In this document: positions 1-11,271 of the stretch, piece after piece
How positions within the stretch are numbered: the first letter of the stretch is position 1
Layout: each line of letters starts with the position of its first letter
Position numbers and translations under genes: made by a program
The notes under the pieces: model-generated
Seen by the model: only the letters and a program-made list of their open reading frames with translations
What the model was told of the DNA's origin: nothing
The model's database searches: none
NCBI GenBank assembly: GCA_025716855.1
Contig: JAIXMQ010000011.1
Location: 1-64,000, forward strand
DNA length: 64,000 nucleotides
Reading direction: 5' to 3'
From: Pilaira anomala
Taxonomy: Eukaryota > Mucoromycota > Mucoromycetes > Mucorales > Mucoraceae

Positions 1-1424
1 ATCTTGACCATAGGCCATAAACTTGATGGTTCTTAATATCACACGCGAGATATACATTTCCTCTGCTGATAAAAGACCCGCCAAAATCACATGAATTCCT
101 TTAATCTCTCTAAACTTATCTGCTGCTACGTCCTTTAATACAAATTCGTGCATTAATCCAGCAGCCCAATAAATTAATTCTACATCCTCCCCTCTTAAGC
201 AATTATAAATCAAATCAACAATGTTGTAGTCAAGTAACTCTGTTAATACTTTCTTAGCTTCTGATACATCTACATTTGCAGCGATTCGAACTAGACTTTG
301 CATACAGAATTTAGGCATATTGGTATTTCCGTATGTCATTCGAGCCATTCTAGCTAATAAGCTAACAAATCCATTTTCAATCAATACTCTTGGTAACGGA
401 TCTAAGTAGATAAAAGTTTCCGATTTTTTTTTTAAATATAATCATCTATTTTGTGATTAATCTCTGTATTTACCACTAAGCGATATTTGATACAAGATCA
501 TTAATGTCCAGTATTTAAGTTCATTATTTCGTATTTTATCTGATGTTAAGATACGTTTAATTGGATCCAACACACCTAATTCCAAAATACTGTATTTATT
601 GATATCTAAACGAACCATTTAAGTTTTTCTCTCTTTTCATTGTTAATTTATCATTCCATCTACTTTACCGCTTCCTTGAATTAAATCACAAATGGCTACG
701 GCTACATAGCGCTGCGTTACTTCTTTCATTTCAGGGTCAGTACATTTTAAAGCATCCACAAGTACACCCAGTGCACCCGCTTCTAGTAATGCAGCCTTAT
801 TGTTCTCTACGAGTAGATTTATGTATTAGAAGGAAACTTAATGACATGACTTTAGGTATCTTACCTTTTCTAGTGAGCAACTGAAGGGAAGGTAATGCCT
901 TTGATTTAATTTCTATCGGTTGTTCTTTACTACAAGAAGCGATAATATTGGGTAAAAATGAGCCTATAAAATAGTCTCAAAACATACTCTATAATATTAT
1001 ACAAGCTTAGTTATACCTGACATAGCTCTTTCCAATATAATCTTTATCGAGCTTTTTTTTTTAATTTTATTTTTAAGTAAACGTTTCGATAAAAAGGGGT
1101 ATATTAAAAAATTACCTGCTTTGTATATTGACGTTAGGCGATTGTGTCAAATAAGCTAAAGACTTTAATCGTATAGCTAAATAAATTGAATTAACAAAAC
1201 TACATAAAAAAGACCTTTTTTTTTTTTTTATAAAACATACAATCCTCAAGTTTCGCTCCAGATTTAGGTGTATTCTTTTTTGGTAAAGCATTTCGGTCGT
1301 GTAAGGTCTTTAAATGAGAGTATACAGAGTATCCCATAAGCACTGCAGCAATACCTGCTACAAAAGCGATGGCTGTTGAAGTTTCTTTATTATTTGTTGA
1401 AGCAAGCCGTTTACTTGAACTCAT
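1..1424 (-). CDS. ARM-repeat protein with N-terminal membrane anchor (C-terminus outside window)
   Basis: Seven exons can be joined in frame: 1424-1241, 1176-1116, 1051-1017, 963-865, 806-669, 605-474 and 401 to the window edge, all with GT-AG introns. The first exon is polar, then has one hydrophobic segment (about residues 18-40, containing AFVAGIAAVLMGYSVYSHL) and a basic stretch. The rest is tandem helical repeats of armadillo type, e.g. AALLEAGALGVLVDALKCTD and repeated 'LPSLQLL', 'SLVRIAANVD', 'IYWAAGLMHEF' segments. A single N-terminal anchor followed by ARM repeats recalls animal ARMC10/ARMCX proteins of the mitochondrial outer membrane; that location is inference. The family is not identified beyond the fold. 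The start is the only ATG upstream of the anchor. The 3' end is cut by the window edge. Confidence 0.75.
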
Positions 1425-1876
1425 AATAAAAAAACAGGAAAAGAAGTTGAATATTTTCGGTAATTTTGTTTGCTATTTAAAAGTGATGCGCATTGAAGTG
1501 GCGTCCTGTGACTCTTGAATGGAACAATGTTTATGAACAAATTGCATTTGTTTCCAAGACTCAAGTATATAAAGTAAAGTACATTATCAAAAGATGTTGG
1601 GTTAAAAAACATAGCGTTAATATAATTTGTTCAGTTAATATATATGTATATGTAAAGAGATTAAATTCAATGGGTTTGATGGAAAATATTATTCCTCTAC
1701 TTTTTGATATAAACATAAAAAGACGGACAAATATATAACATCATAATAGACGTCTTCTTCGTGTCCATGATTACAATTTATTTGTAGTGTAAGAAAATAA
1801 TAAAAAAATAGCTATAGTGAATTGAAAAATATCTCGAAAGGATGAATCAAATCTTTTTTTATTGTTATCGCTAAAC
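1425..1876. other. Intergenic, AT-rich
   Basis: This is the spacer between the start of the ARM gene and the stop of YSH1, both on the minus strand. It should hold the ARM-gene promoter and the YSH1 3' UTR. Short open frames are present on both strands but none shows a recognisable domain. No repeat or RNA gene is seen. Confidence 0.6.
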
Positions 1877-4631
1877 TTAATAAATTTCAGAAATTGGTTT
1901 AATTGCCATTTTAATTCTTTCGAGAACATCCGATACACGCTTCTTGAAAGCTTCATTATCTGAATCAACGGCCTATGAGTCAAGTGTGTTAATAGAATAG
2001 AAAAGGATGGTGACACATTTTACTTACAAATTTTAATGTATCGACTGTAGCATTTGCTCCATCCATAGAAACCGAGATTTTGTTTTCATTTTCGTTTAAA
2101 TCTACGGTTCCAAATTGCGCTTCTAAAAAGACAGCAATATCCATAAACTCTGTATTCAAATCTTGTTTAGGTGAGTCATGACTATGAGAGCATGGTTGTG
2201 AACTTGCTATAGAAATAGTTAGAGCAAATACGACGTATTCATTTATTATATTACACTTACCTTTGACACTAGCAGGTGAACTATCAACAGATAAAATGAC
2301 TGCAAGAACTGAATCTGCGACCATATCATTCATTGCATTACCAATCCATTCCAAAGTGACTTGGTTAGGACCAGAAACAAGTTTTTTGATATCAATGGTA
2401 TCAAATACACGAAGTACAGTACCTTGTTGATTTCCTGCACCATCCCCTTGAGCCAATTCAGTTTCCATAACAGTACCAAACATCATTTCAAGATGCCACT
2501 TTAAAAGTCCAATGCCTGCATTGAAAGGAACTACTTGTCTTTGTGTGATAACAGTTGTAATTAATCCACCCAGCTCATTTAAATCTTCTGGGCTCATAAT
2601 GTTCAATTGGAAATCTTTTACCACAAGTACACCATCCAAAGGTTGATTTTCTGTGGGATACTTTGCTGCAAGTCTGCCAATTGTCTATGCATTTTTTTAT
2701 AAGTCGTTTAAATTAATATCATATTTCTATATCACTTTTTACCTTGGCCATCTTTTCACCACGGAAATGTAATCTAACAGTATCACAGTTCTTGGGTGTA
2801 TAGATTGTGATGTTCTCCTCTCTTTCTGAATATTTACTTTGTAATGCTGATTTTAAACGATACATGGCGTTAGCTTCGCCGTGTACAAGAATCTATCCAA
2901 ATTATTATGATTAAAAGTACGTCAATAGAGCGAAGATATGATATAAATATACTTACAACATGAGGTGCTTTAACATCGTCAATGAATTGACTGTTTTGTG
3001 TGAAATCAACATGAGCAGAAAAAGAAATATAATCCACGGACATCTTTAAAGGTACTTTACGACCATCCATTGCTTGAAAGTCGGAAGGTTCATTCATTGC
3101 TTGCTACAGTTAAAATAATAATATGAGTTTCGATTACCAAATTGCATAAAAAAATTACTCACTCTGGCCAAAGTATTTTCTACACAGTAACCAGTGATGA
3201 CTAAACCATTCTTCTTATCGGGTGCCCATCTTTCAAATAACTCTCTTGATAAACCATTCTATTTATGCAAAGAGTGAGTTTTTTTTTTTTTTCTAGAAAT
3301 ATATTTAAATTTATCTTACCTGAAGCATACCAGGACTTGCCATCATTACACAAGGACCTGAATCCTCAAACTGTTCTACATTCTTCAAATTACTGATATG
3401 CTTGAAGACAAACGGATTAGAAATAGCAAACTGTTTTCTGATACGAGCATTCATCATGTTAATATAAGTTTGGTAAACAGCCATACATCTCTTTGCCAAA
3501 CTCGAAGCATAATAAATTGGAATACTATCTAATTCAGGATGGGCTTCCCAATACTCATCCAGGATCAACAACAATTCTTGTGCACGACCTAAAGCAAATA
3601 CAGGCATTAAACATCTTCCGCCTCTTCCAACAATATCATGAATTAAAGAGGTGAATCGAGTTTCTTTTGCTAGTCTAGGTTCATGACTTTGTACACCATA
3701 TGTACTCTCTGTAATTAAGACATCAACTGTACCATCTGGTTTCTCTGCAGCCATTAAATGTCTATCTTCTTCTCTCGAGTAGTCACCTGTGTAAAGAATC
3801 TTGACACCTGCAATCTCGATCAAGAACATAGCTGCGCCAAGTACGTGACCTGCATTGTATCCAGTAAATTTAATACCTTCTACTTCAACTTGTTGATGAT
3901 AATCGATTGCTTCAATACGTTGGAAAGAATTGAGTAAATCTTCTTCACTATAGAGTTGGTCTTCATCACCGATATTACTCACACGTAAGTAATCACTAAG
4001 TAACCACTTGTAAATGGCTTTGGTTGGATGTGTCATAAAGACGCGACCTTTGAAAGTTGTCTATCATTAAAGAAATAAATTAAAAATGCTGTACGACTAC
4101 TACTTTTTTTTTTTTTTTAATATGCTTACCCTTTCCATGATATAAGGAACGGAAGCAGCATGATCTACGTGAAAACTAAGAGAGAAAACATAAGAATAAA
4201 GAGCCTTCAATACTCGTTATAAAGAAATACATACTGAGTGACGAGAAGGATATCGATACTTGCAGGATCCATTTCGTCAAAGAAAGGTAAAGAAGCTAAC
4301 CCGTTGTAAGCAGGGTGAATACCGGCATCAAGCTAATATTTAAAAAAGGGAGAGGGGGAAATCAATAAAACAAAACTCATTAAAAAAAGAAGTAAAAACA
4401 AAGACATGACAACAATAAATGATTTAAAATATTCTTTATTGATTGATACAGAGAAAAAAAAAAAGTCGAAATGAAAAAGAAAAGACCTACCAAAATAGTT
4501 TTGCCCTTGTATTCTAGTAAAATAGAAGATCTACCCACCTCTTGCCCTCCACCTAAACAAGTTACTTTCAAGATATCGTTTTCGTCTGTGATGGGGATCT
4601 CCATATCTGCTTTACGTTTTATGCCTGCCAT
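1877..4631 (-). CDS. YSH1: Cleavage and polyadenylation endonuclease YSH1/CPSF73
   Basis: This is the metallo-beta-lactamase/beta-CASP endonuclease of the nuclear pre-mRNA 3'-end processing complex. The N-terminus reads [19 protein letters not shown], then the lactamase core: [22 protein letters not shown] and, spliced across an intron at about 4235-4180, the zinc motif [10 protein letters not shown] (HxHxDH). The exon 4036-3311 carries [19 protein letters not shown] and the beta-CASP segment with [19 protein letters not shown]. Later exons give SFSAHVDF and the C-terminal domain ending SEIY at 1877. At least nine exons with short GT-AG introns are visible; the one at about 2208-2260 is open in frame but is removed because it breaks the conserved reading. 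Total length (roughly 730 residues) fits the family. No breaks were found. Paralogue Int11 is less likely, given the close CPSF73-like N-terminus. Confidence 0.93.
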
Positions 4632-5371
4632 CTTTTAAAGTAAAAAAAATATTTTAAAGAAAAAGAAAAAGGAAAATGGGAGGGAGGTAGAAAGGACGCT
4701 CTTTTGTTTGGATAACCGCAGTACCATCATATTTTACTCAGTCACATACACATAGTGTGTCTATTCTCAATTCGAAAACATTCTTCTTGTCTCTACAAAA
4801 TATTATAGCGATTGCTATAAAGTAGATAATATGTTAACAAAAATTACCGAGAAATCCAAAGTATACATCCAATTGAAAAAAAAAAAAAAAAAAAAAAAAG
4901 AAGAATAGAAGGCAAAAAAGTATTTCAAGTTGGAATTAGAGCTGAATATGTATTTCTAGTTATGTTTGATGATATAAAGTAAATATTAAGATGAAAGGCT
5001 ATCTCAATAATAAATAAATGATATGTTTAAAAACAAAAGATAGTGGATCCATAGAAATAATGCAATAGTTAAAAATAACATTTTACTTTCAAAAACAAAT
5101 TCTATTTTATACATGTTGCACATAAAATAACCATTTATATTGAGCTTTCTTCTTATAAATATCTTTCTCAAAAAGTCTTCATTTCAATTTCAAAAGCTTT
5201 GCTTTGATCTTTATGGATTCTCTAACAACTTTTCTATTTTTTATGAAATGAAGTTCTCAAACAATAAACGAGCATCATATATTACCTATGTATATCACGT
5301 GAATGTCATGTGATCGATTTATAATTTTACATATGCTTTATGTATAATATTTAAAACAGACTTACATGTGA
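4632..5371. other. Intergenic upstream of YSH1, AT-rich
   Basis: Holds the YSH1 promoter, a 24-nt poly-A run near 4877-4900 and otherwise featureless AT-rich DNA up to the tRNA gene. No coding frame with a recognisable domain was found. Confidence 0.5.
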
Positions 5372-5444
5372 GGGGCTATGGCCCAATGGATAAGGCGTCT
5401 GACTACGAATCAGGAGATTCCAGGTTCGACCCCTGGTAGCCTCA
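5372..5444 (+). tRNA. tRNA-Arg (anticodon ACG)
   Basis: A complete cloverleaf can be folded by eye. The acceptor stem GGGGCTA pairs with TAGCCTC (one G-T wobble), followed by discriminator A. The D-arm region is GCCCAATGGATAAGGC. The anticodon stem TCTGA/TCAGG closes loop CTACGAA, giving anticodon ACG at 5405-5407 (read as ICG after deamination, decoding CGN arginine codons). The T arm CCAGG-TTCGACC-CCTGG carries the B-box. No intron and no encoded CCA are present. A T-rich stretch (CTTTTTGTTTTTTTC) begins seven bases downstream and would serve as the Pol III terminator. Confidence 0.96.
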
Positions 5445-5876
5445 CACACTCTTTTTGTTTTTTTCAAATCTTTTGATTACATAATTACAAGATATCGTGG
5501 TTGAGGACATGTCAAAGTTATTTTGATAGACTGAACTTATGATAACTAATATATAATAGAGTAAAAAGATCACTTTTATTGATTTGTATTTTTGGGATGA
5601 TTTTATATCGAAATTAAAGCAGTACACAGGTTGTGTAAATTTAGCTGTGACAGGCAGAAGTGAGCACAAGTTCCCCTCACTGACAAGTAGAACGACTTAA
5701 TAAAAGGTGATTTTTGATAAAGATACAATGTATAAGTTTTAAGGTGCAAGGCAATTCAGATACAAAGCTTAAAATGTAACAGTTGAATTGATTTTTATTT
5801 AAATAAAAGTTAGAATATTTATGTGCTTTTTAAATTAAATCAAAATCTATTCCTTTTTAAGTATCGAATCATTATT

Positions 5877-6196
5877 TATGACTCAAACCAGACTTTGGAT
5901 TCACAATCACAAAAGTTATCACTGATGTTTCAACGTCTAGCTCTTGCTGTGATTACAGATGATGCTACTGCTCGTCTAGAAATGAATAATTTCTAAGACT
6001 TATCAGTCAATTGAACGATAATCACACAAAAGAAATAATTAAATAGATTTTATATTTGGAACAAGGTGAGTCAATTCCCAAAATCAGCAATATCAACCTT
6101 GGTCCAAAATTACAAAAGTCAGCTGATACCATGGCAGCCAGTATCCCCAATGCAAAAGAACTATTTATTAAGCATTTAAATAACTTTTTTATATAG
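5877..6196 (+). pseudogene. Broken coding fragment of unknown family
   Basis: Open reading from 5880 gives SQKLSLMFQRLALAVITDD...RLEMNNF and meets TAA. One frame over, reading continues RLISQLNDNHTKEIIK, meets TAG, then LEQGESIPKISNINLGPK...AKELFIKHLNNFFI to TAG at 6194-6196. The composition is protein-like throughout, so this looks like one former coding region with a frameshift and an in-frame stop, or exons of a gene I cannot splice. No start codon or family is recognised. The rest of 5445-6841 is AT-rich spacer. Confidence 0.4.
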
Positions 6197-6570
6197 TAAA
6201 GTTTTACTTTAAATCATTACTGATATTTATACTTTCAGATATGTAACAGTTCGTTACAGCAATAATAGCAGTAGGTATATATAACAGATATATCAGGATA
6301 AAACAAGGATAAATATTTATTATTTTGGAAAGTAAGCACGTACATAATTTAATATTTAAATAGACAACAGTTTTTTTTTATATTTTAAAAAGGTCTCTAT
6401 TGACATATTCAAAAGATGTGTGCATGTAATATGAGATGACAACAGAAACAAACATTAATATAAAGAAAAAAAACCCTGAAATATACATGAAAACTAAAAC
6501 AACGATAAGATTTCTTTTCGTCCTAACCAACAACATTCAATAAGTATCGCGGTGTAATTTACCTCTTTAC

Positions 6571-6712
6571 TTTTTTTTTAAAAAAAAAGGAGTAAAAAAA
6601 GAATAACATTTGAATCGAGCCTCTTTTAATTATCTCGAGATAGAGAGAAAGTGAAAAAGTGAGAAAGCGAGAAAGCGAGAAAGCGAGAAAGTGAGAAAGT
6701 GAGAAAGAGACG
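6571..6712. repeat. T9A9 palindrome and GAGAAAG-type 8-bp tandem repeat
   Basis: 6571-6588 is T9 followed by A9, flanked C and G, so a 20-bp perfect palindrome. From about 6644 to 6712 lies a run of GAGAAAG(C/T) units of 8 bp, about eight copies with GTGAAAAA variants. Both sit in the 5' region of the PRKRIP1-like gene that starts at 6842. Confidence 0.8.
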
Positions 6713-6841
6713 TTTACCTTTAACAAATAAAAAAGCATTCTTACAGCCTTGAAACGGCGCTCATAAAATGATTTACAAAAAAATAAACAACTAATTTTTT
6801 TTTTTTTTTTTAATTCTTTTTCTGATTCATACATAAAACAA

Positions 6842-7386
6842 ATGTCGAGTCAAGAAGTAGAAACAACTAAAAAGAACCGACATGTTTTGACACCTTTAGA
6901 ATTACAACAGGAGAAATTAGAAAAACTATTTGAAAAGATTGAAAAACCTGTCTTTATTCCAGAACCTCCTAAAGAAAAGAAGAGCACGATTCAAGCCCCT
7001 AAAGATTTCATTCGCAATGTTTCTGGTAATAAACATATGCATGTGTCAGTCGAATATTAAATTAAAAAACCCTTTTATTATAGGATCAAGTGCTGGTGCA
7101 GGCAGTGGTGATTTTCATGTGTATCGAGCTCAAAGAAGACGTGAATATGCTCGAATGAAAAATATGGATGATCAAGAATTAAAGGTAATAAATAATTTTG
7201 TTTTAATAGTAATTTTTTTTTAATAATAATTAAAAATAGGAAAAAGAAGAAAGAGAATATAGTGAGAAATTAGCACGTTTACGTGAAGCAGATGAAGAAC
7301 GTACAGCAAAGAAGAGAGCAAAACGTCAAAAACGTAATAAGAAGAAAGCAGATGTAGATAATAATAATAATAATAAAAAAGAATAG
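6842..7386 (+). CDS. PRKRIP1-like spliceosome-associated protein (DUF1168)
   Basis: Three exons, 6842-7025, 7084-7184 and 7240-7386, encode 143 residues. The central block is diagnostic of PRKRIP1/DUF1168: [10 protein letters not shown] near residues 38-47, then [20 protein letters not shown] spanning the first intron, then a basic helix [18 protein letters not shown]. The tail is a long charged helix ([20 protein letters not shown]) and a Lys-rich end with an Asn run. Human PRKRIP1 is a component of late spliceosomes, seen in C-complex structures as a long helix bridging parts of the particle; a nuclear splicing role is inferred by homology. The short intron retained in frame at 7185-7239 is removed by a clean GT-AG pair. 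It is convergent with the Ank-DIL gene 200 bp downstream. Confidence 0.88.
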
Positions 7387-7524
7387 AAGAGATCATATAA
7401 AAAAGAAGAAAGATGGCATAAAATGTACATATCATAAAAAAGGTTAAAAAAAGGTTAAAAAAAAAGAGAAAAGTTAAAGAAAAAAAGTAAGGGTATAAGG
7501 TATAAAATGGAAGGGTGTGTTGCG

Positions 7525-7526
<2 letters not shown>

Positions 7527-7567
<41 letters not shown>
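7527..7567. repeat. (GA)n microsatellite
   Basis: About 40 bp of GA dinucleotides between the convergent 3' ends of the PRKRIP1-like and Ank-DIL genes. It lies outside both coding regions. Confidence 0.9.
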
Positions 7568-7571
<4 letters not shown>

Positions 7572-7586
7572 AAAAACCAAAAGAGA

Positions 7587-9537
7587 TTACTTTTCACTTT
7601 TATCAAGTTTATCCATCCAATTTTCTGGTATAACAGGAATCAATAAAAGTTGATCTTTCGTAACAGATAATTGAGCAGTTGTAGGAACAAAGAAAGGCAA
7701 CATGAATCTTGCATCTTTTGTTTCATTCATTTCTTTATCTTCTAATTCTTCAGATTCAGATTCTTCAGATTCATTATTATTATTACTATTTTCAATTGAA
7801 AATGAAGAACGAGTCAGGATAGAACCCATTAAATGAGACATACTTTCACCACGATTTGATAAAGATCTTCTTAGTGATTGAGATTGTTGCTTATTCAAGA
7901 TAGGAGGACCAGATCTTCTTCTTCTTTCAAAAGATCTAGATTGTCTTGCTTGCTTTAATCGAATGGTTTCATCAAATGTATTTTGAACTAATCTTTCAAT
8001 TTCTTCAGGTAATCTTTGTTCATTTGTTTCATATCTATAATTGATAACACAACGTCTAATTTGAAGAGAATTAATTGAATCAAATAATTTGATAGTTGAT
8101 TGAAAGCTAGCAACCGTATCCAATTGAGAAATACACTGTAATAATTGTACTAGTTGAATTGATGGATTTAAATATGAAATTAATGTTGAAGGTAAATGAT
8201 TATTTCGAATCCATTCTTCAATTGCTGATAAATTCATTCGAATTTGAATTGCTTTTGATCTAGAAAGATATTTTCTTTTTGATAAAATATGATTAAATAA
8301 TTCACAACTAAGGAAATGAAGAAATTGTGCAATTGCTTGAATAATAATAGTTGAATGTACTTCATATGATTGAAGTACATAATAAGTTGATGATAATAAT
8401 TGTGTAATTGATTTAGGTGACATTATTATTACTTGTTGTTGATGAATTGATGACATTTGACTACTATTATTACGTTGCATATCTTCACTTTTACTATTTG
8501 TTCTTCTAAAGAATCTTTGCCAATCATCTGCAAAATTAACATCATCCATCATACCACTAAGTGGATCATGTTCCAACATACTTGGTTCCAAGATTTGTGT
8601 GATACGTTTACCTGTATCACTTACAATATAGTTGTATGTTTCTGATATTAATTCAGATAATCTCAATTGATATTCAGCTGTTGCTACCACAAGTTGTGCG
8701 TCTTTTTTCAAGTAGTATAATAATCGAGTAATATTAGTCATCCAATAAGATAAGATATGGACATTCTGGGTGTTATTCTAAAGAAAAATATTATATTAAT
8801 ATTGTTATTAATATTGTCACTGATTTTTTTTTTTATTTTTTTTTTTTTTTTACCTTAATGGCGAGGCTCATGCGGTGTAAGGCTCCTTCCATGACATCTT
8901 CGGCTAATTCAGCACTAGAGTAATAATGGGCAAATCTTGCGCTCAGGAATACAACATTGGCAGGTAAGAATATTTCTTGTACGTTACGAATAGGTAAAGT
9001 AAGTTTTGAGATTACAGTATCAAGAATGTAAGGGAGATTATCTGCACCAAATACGAACATCTGATCTGGCATACATTTATCCCAATCAAACGATTTCATA
9101 TCTTGTTCATCATCATCTTCACTGTCATCGTTATAATCATATTCGTCGTCGTCATCATCATCCGACAAAGTATTTGCACTTAATAGATATTCTTCAATTA
9201 GTTTTGGTTTAGATTCGGTATCATGATGAATAAAAGATTCATAATTTTCATCAGTTGAATACTGATAATAACGATCATTATCACCAGCATTAGATGAAGT
9301 TGAAGAACTACTACCGGCTGCAGTATAACCCATGATACTAGATGTAGATGAAATACTATCACGATGAGAAGAAGCCATCACCATATCTGCTATTTTATGT
9401 GTATCATTTTTAACAAAATCTAATACAGTTCTACCTTTAGCTGATTTAGTTTGAGATGATGCTCCATTTTCAAGTAATAATTTTACTAATTTTTCATGAT
9501 TATTTGTTGTTGCCCACATCAAAGCAGACCATCCATC

Positions 9538-9568
<31 letters not shown>

Positions 9569-10092
9569 GTAATAAAAGGAGGTTTGAAAGAGGGAGAATG
9601 TCAGTTACTAAAGGGGATATATAACAACTATATAATAGTATAGGGCTCCTTACGTGCGTCTTGGTTATCAATGTTTGCTCCAGCAGATAATAATAACTGA
9701 GAAATTTCGAATTTTCCAAAACATGCAGCGTAGATCAAAGGTGTGGTACCATCTTCGTCTTTACCATTAATATCAATTTGATCAATTTCATGATCAAGAT
9801 AATATTTGACCTTTTCAATATCTCCACTAGAAACACTCTTTAAAAACAGTTTTGTCTTGTCATATTCTTCTTGTTCTTCATATTCGTCATTCTCGTTCTC
9901 ATCTTGGTCTTCATCACTCGACTCTTCTGTAGTTGGAAGACTAATTCGGTTTCCAAGTAACTCTTGAAGTTGTTTGTAATTCTCTGCTAGTCTTTTCGAC
10001 ATTTCATTACACGACATATTTTCATATTGCTTTCGAAGTGCTTCTCCTTCGTCTGTTGCTGTTGTATTTGAACTAGTAATTTCATTAGTCAT
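7587..10092 (-). CDS. Ankyrin-repeat and dilute (DIL) domain protein
   Basis: Exons 10092-9654, 9536-8854 and 8777-7587 join in frame to 770 residues. Residues about 1-75 are polar with an acidic run (EESSDEDQDENENDEYEEQ). Ankyrin repeats follow: GTTPLIYAACFGKFEISQLL, then GWSALMWATTNNHEKLVKLL across intron 1. An acidic, Ser-rich linker precedes the DIL domain (about residues 320-650), which includes LPIRNVQEIFLPANVVFLSA, MTNITRLLYYLKKDAQLV, a C-terminal helical block ending YLNPSIQLVQLLQCISQ, and a basic Ser-rich tail. DIL is the cargo-binding fold of class V myosins; ankyrin-DIL proteins without a motor occur in fungi (e.g. S. pombe SPAC25B8.08 and yeast YPR089W carry DIL-type domains). A role in membrane or organelle traffic is inferred. 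Intron 1 ends in a (TA)n tract. It is divergent from the Ank-DysF-FYVE gene. Confidence 0.8.
9538..9564. repeat. Intronic (TA)n tract
   Basis: TA dinucleotides ending at the 3' splice site of intron 1 of the Ank-DIL gene (acceptor AG at 9537-9538 on the minus strand). Confidence 0.9.
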
Positions 10093-11271
10093 TATAGTGT
10101 TAATTTTCGTTGATATAGTTTTATTAGTAAAAGAAGATATATGTATATAAAAGAAAAAAGAAAAAATAGAAAGAAGAAAAAAAAAAAAAAGATAAAATTT
10201 GGTTCCTGTATTAGATATTAACAACAAAAGGCGGTAATTTAATAAATACACGGAGATGTGAGGGAGAGGAGGAGTCGAATTTCGCCATGTGTTTTTTTTG
10301 TGTGTTATTTTATATGTATGTATGTATGCCCACTGACCGAGAATTTTAAAAGTCTTTTTATAAACAACAACAGCATAACAACAACAGCATAACAACAGCA
10401 GCATAACAACAGCAGCATAGCAACAGCAGCATAACAACAACAACAACAACAACAACAACGGTTGTAAAATAAGATTTGAACCAATAGAATGGAATGTTTT
10501 AATAAAAATAGTTGTACTATGTATAATAATTCAATCATGTCAAGTGTTACCCTCACCTTTTTTTTCTTATTCCTCTAAAATTACGAAAAAAGCAAGTAAA
10601 GAAATATATATGTGTTGAAATATATAAATTTATATATACATGTTCCCCTCTCTCTCGCTTTTATTCTTTAAAATATTAGTTTTTTTTTAATGCATAGAGA
10701 CCTTAATATACAGAAAAAGAATCTAGGCAAAAAGAGAAGCACATAAAGGAAATTCTATTTTCTATGGAAAAAAAAGAGTCGTCATTTCCGTAATTCTAAC
10801 GCCAACTTACGAAGGTCTGGGTTAAAATGTTTTTGTATACTTAATATCTTATTGAATGTCACATCATTTTTCTTAAATCCCCTGCTGTGTGTCTATTGAG
10901 GTTGAACAAAATTGCCGATGAGTACACAAAAAAAGAACTCTATCCCCTTCTTACTTGAACTCCCTGAAAAAAAAATTCTTCTTAAGGAGTGTGTCTCTCT
11001 CTATTTTGATAACAATGAGAAGTAATATATTTACGATAAAATAAAAAAATTGACAACACCTCGTTCCATTCCAAATATGGTGTCAGTGTGTGCCTGTGTG
11101 AGTTTAAAGAGTTAAAGAGCGAAAGCGAGTCAAAGATAGATACTTAGCAAGAAGATGTATGGATATTTGTTTTGAGGGTGTGACACAACACAGACAATTT
11201 TTTTTTTACTCCTTTTTCTTGTTTTTTTTGCTTCTTTCTTTTCTTTTCTTTTCCCTTCATCCTTTAAAACC
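10093..11271. promoter_or_regulatory. Shared divergent promoter region of two ankyrin genes
   Basis: About 1.18 kb between two start codons facing away from each other. It contains a CAA/CAG-rich minisatellite at about 10370-10459 (units close to CATAACAACAGCAG) and, just upstream of the plus-strand start, a pyrimidine-rich stretch from about 11199 to 11262 (TTTCTTTTCTTTTCTTTTCC-like) typical of a fungal leader. Leu/Cys-rich minus-strand frames over the minisatellite are by-products of the repeat. No factor-binding site can be named. Confidence 0.55.

Noticed and set aside
6559..6834. 91-codon minus-strand frame upstream of the PRKRIP1-like gene
   Set aside because: Composition is dictated by the GAGAAAG repeat; no domain or splice context.
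7220..7606. 128-codon minus-strand frame over the GA repeat
   Set aside because: Low-complexity Leu/Ser/Phe translation antisense to the PRKRIP1-like last exon.
9628..10556. Minus-strand frames rich in Leu, Cys and Val over the CAA/CAG repeat
   Set aside because: They are translations of a minisatellite in the divergent promoter; the first runs into the true Ank-DIL start but begins far upstream of a reasonable ATG context.
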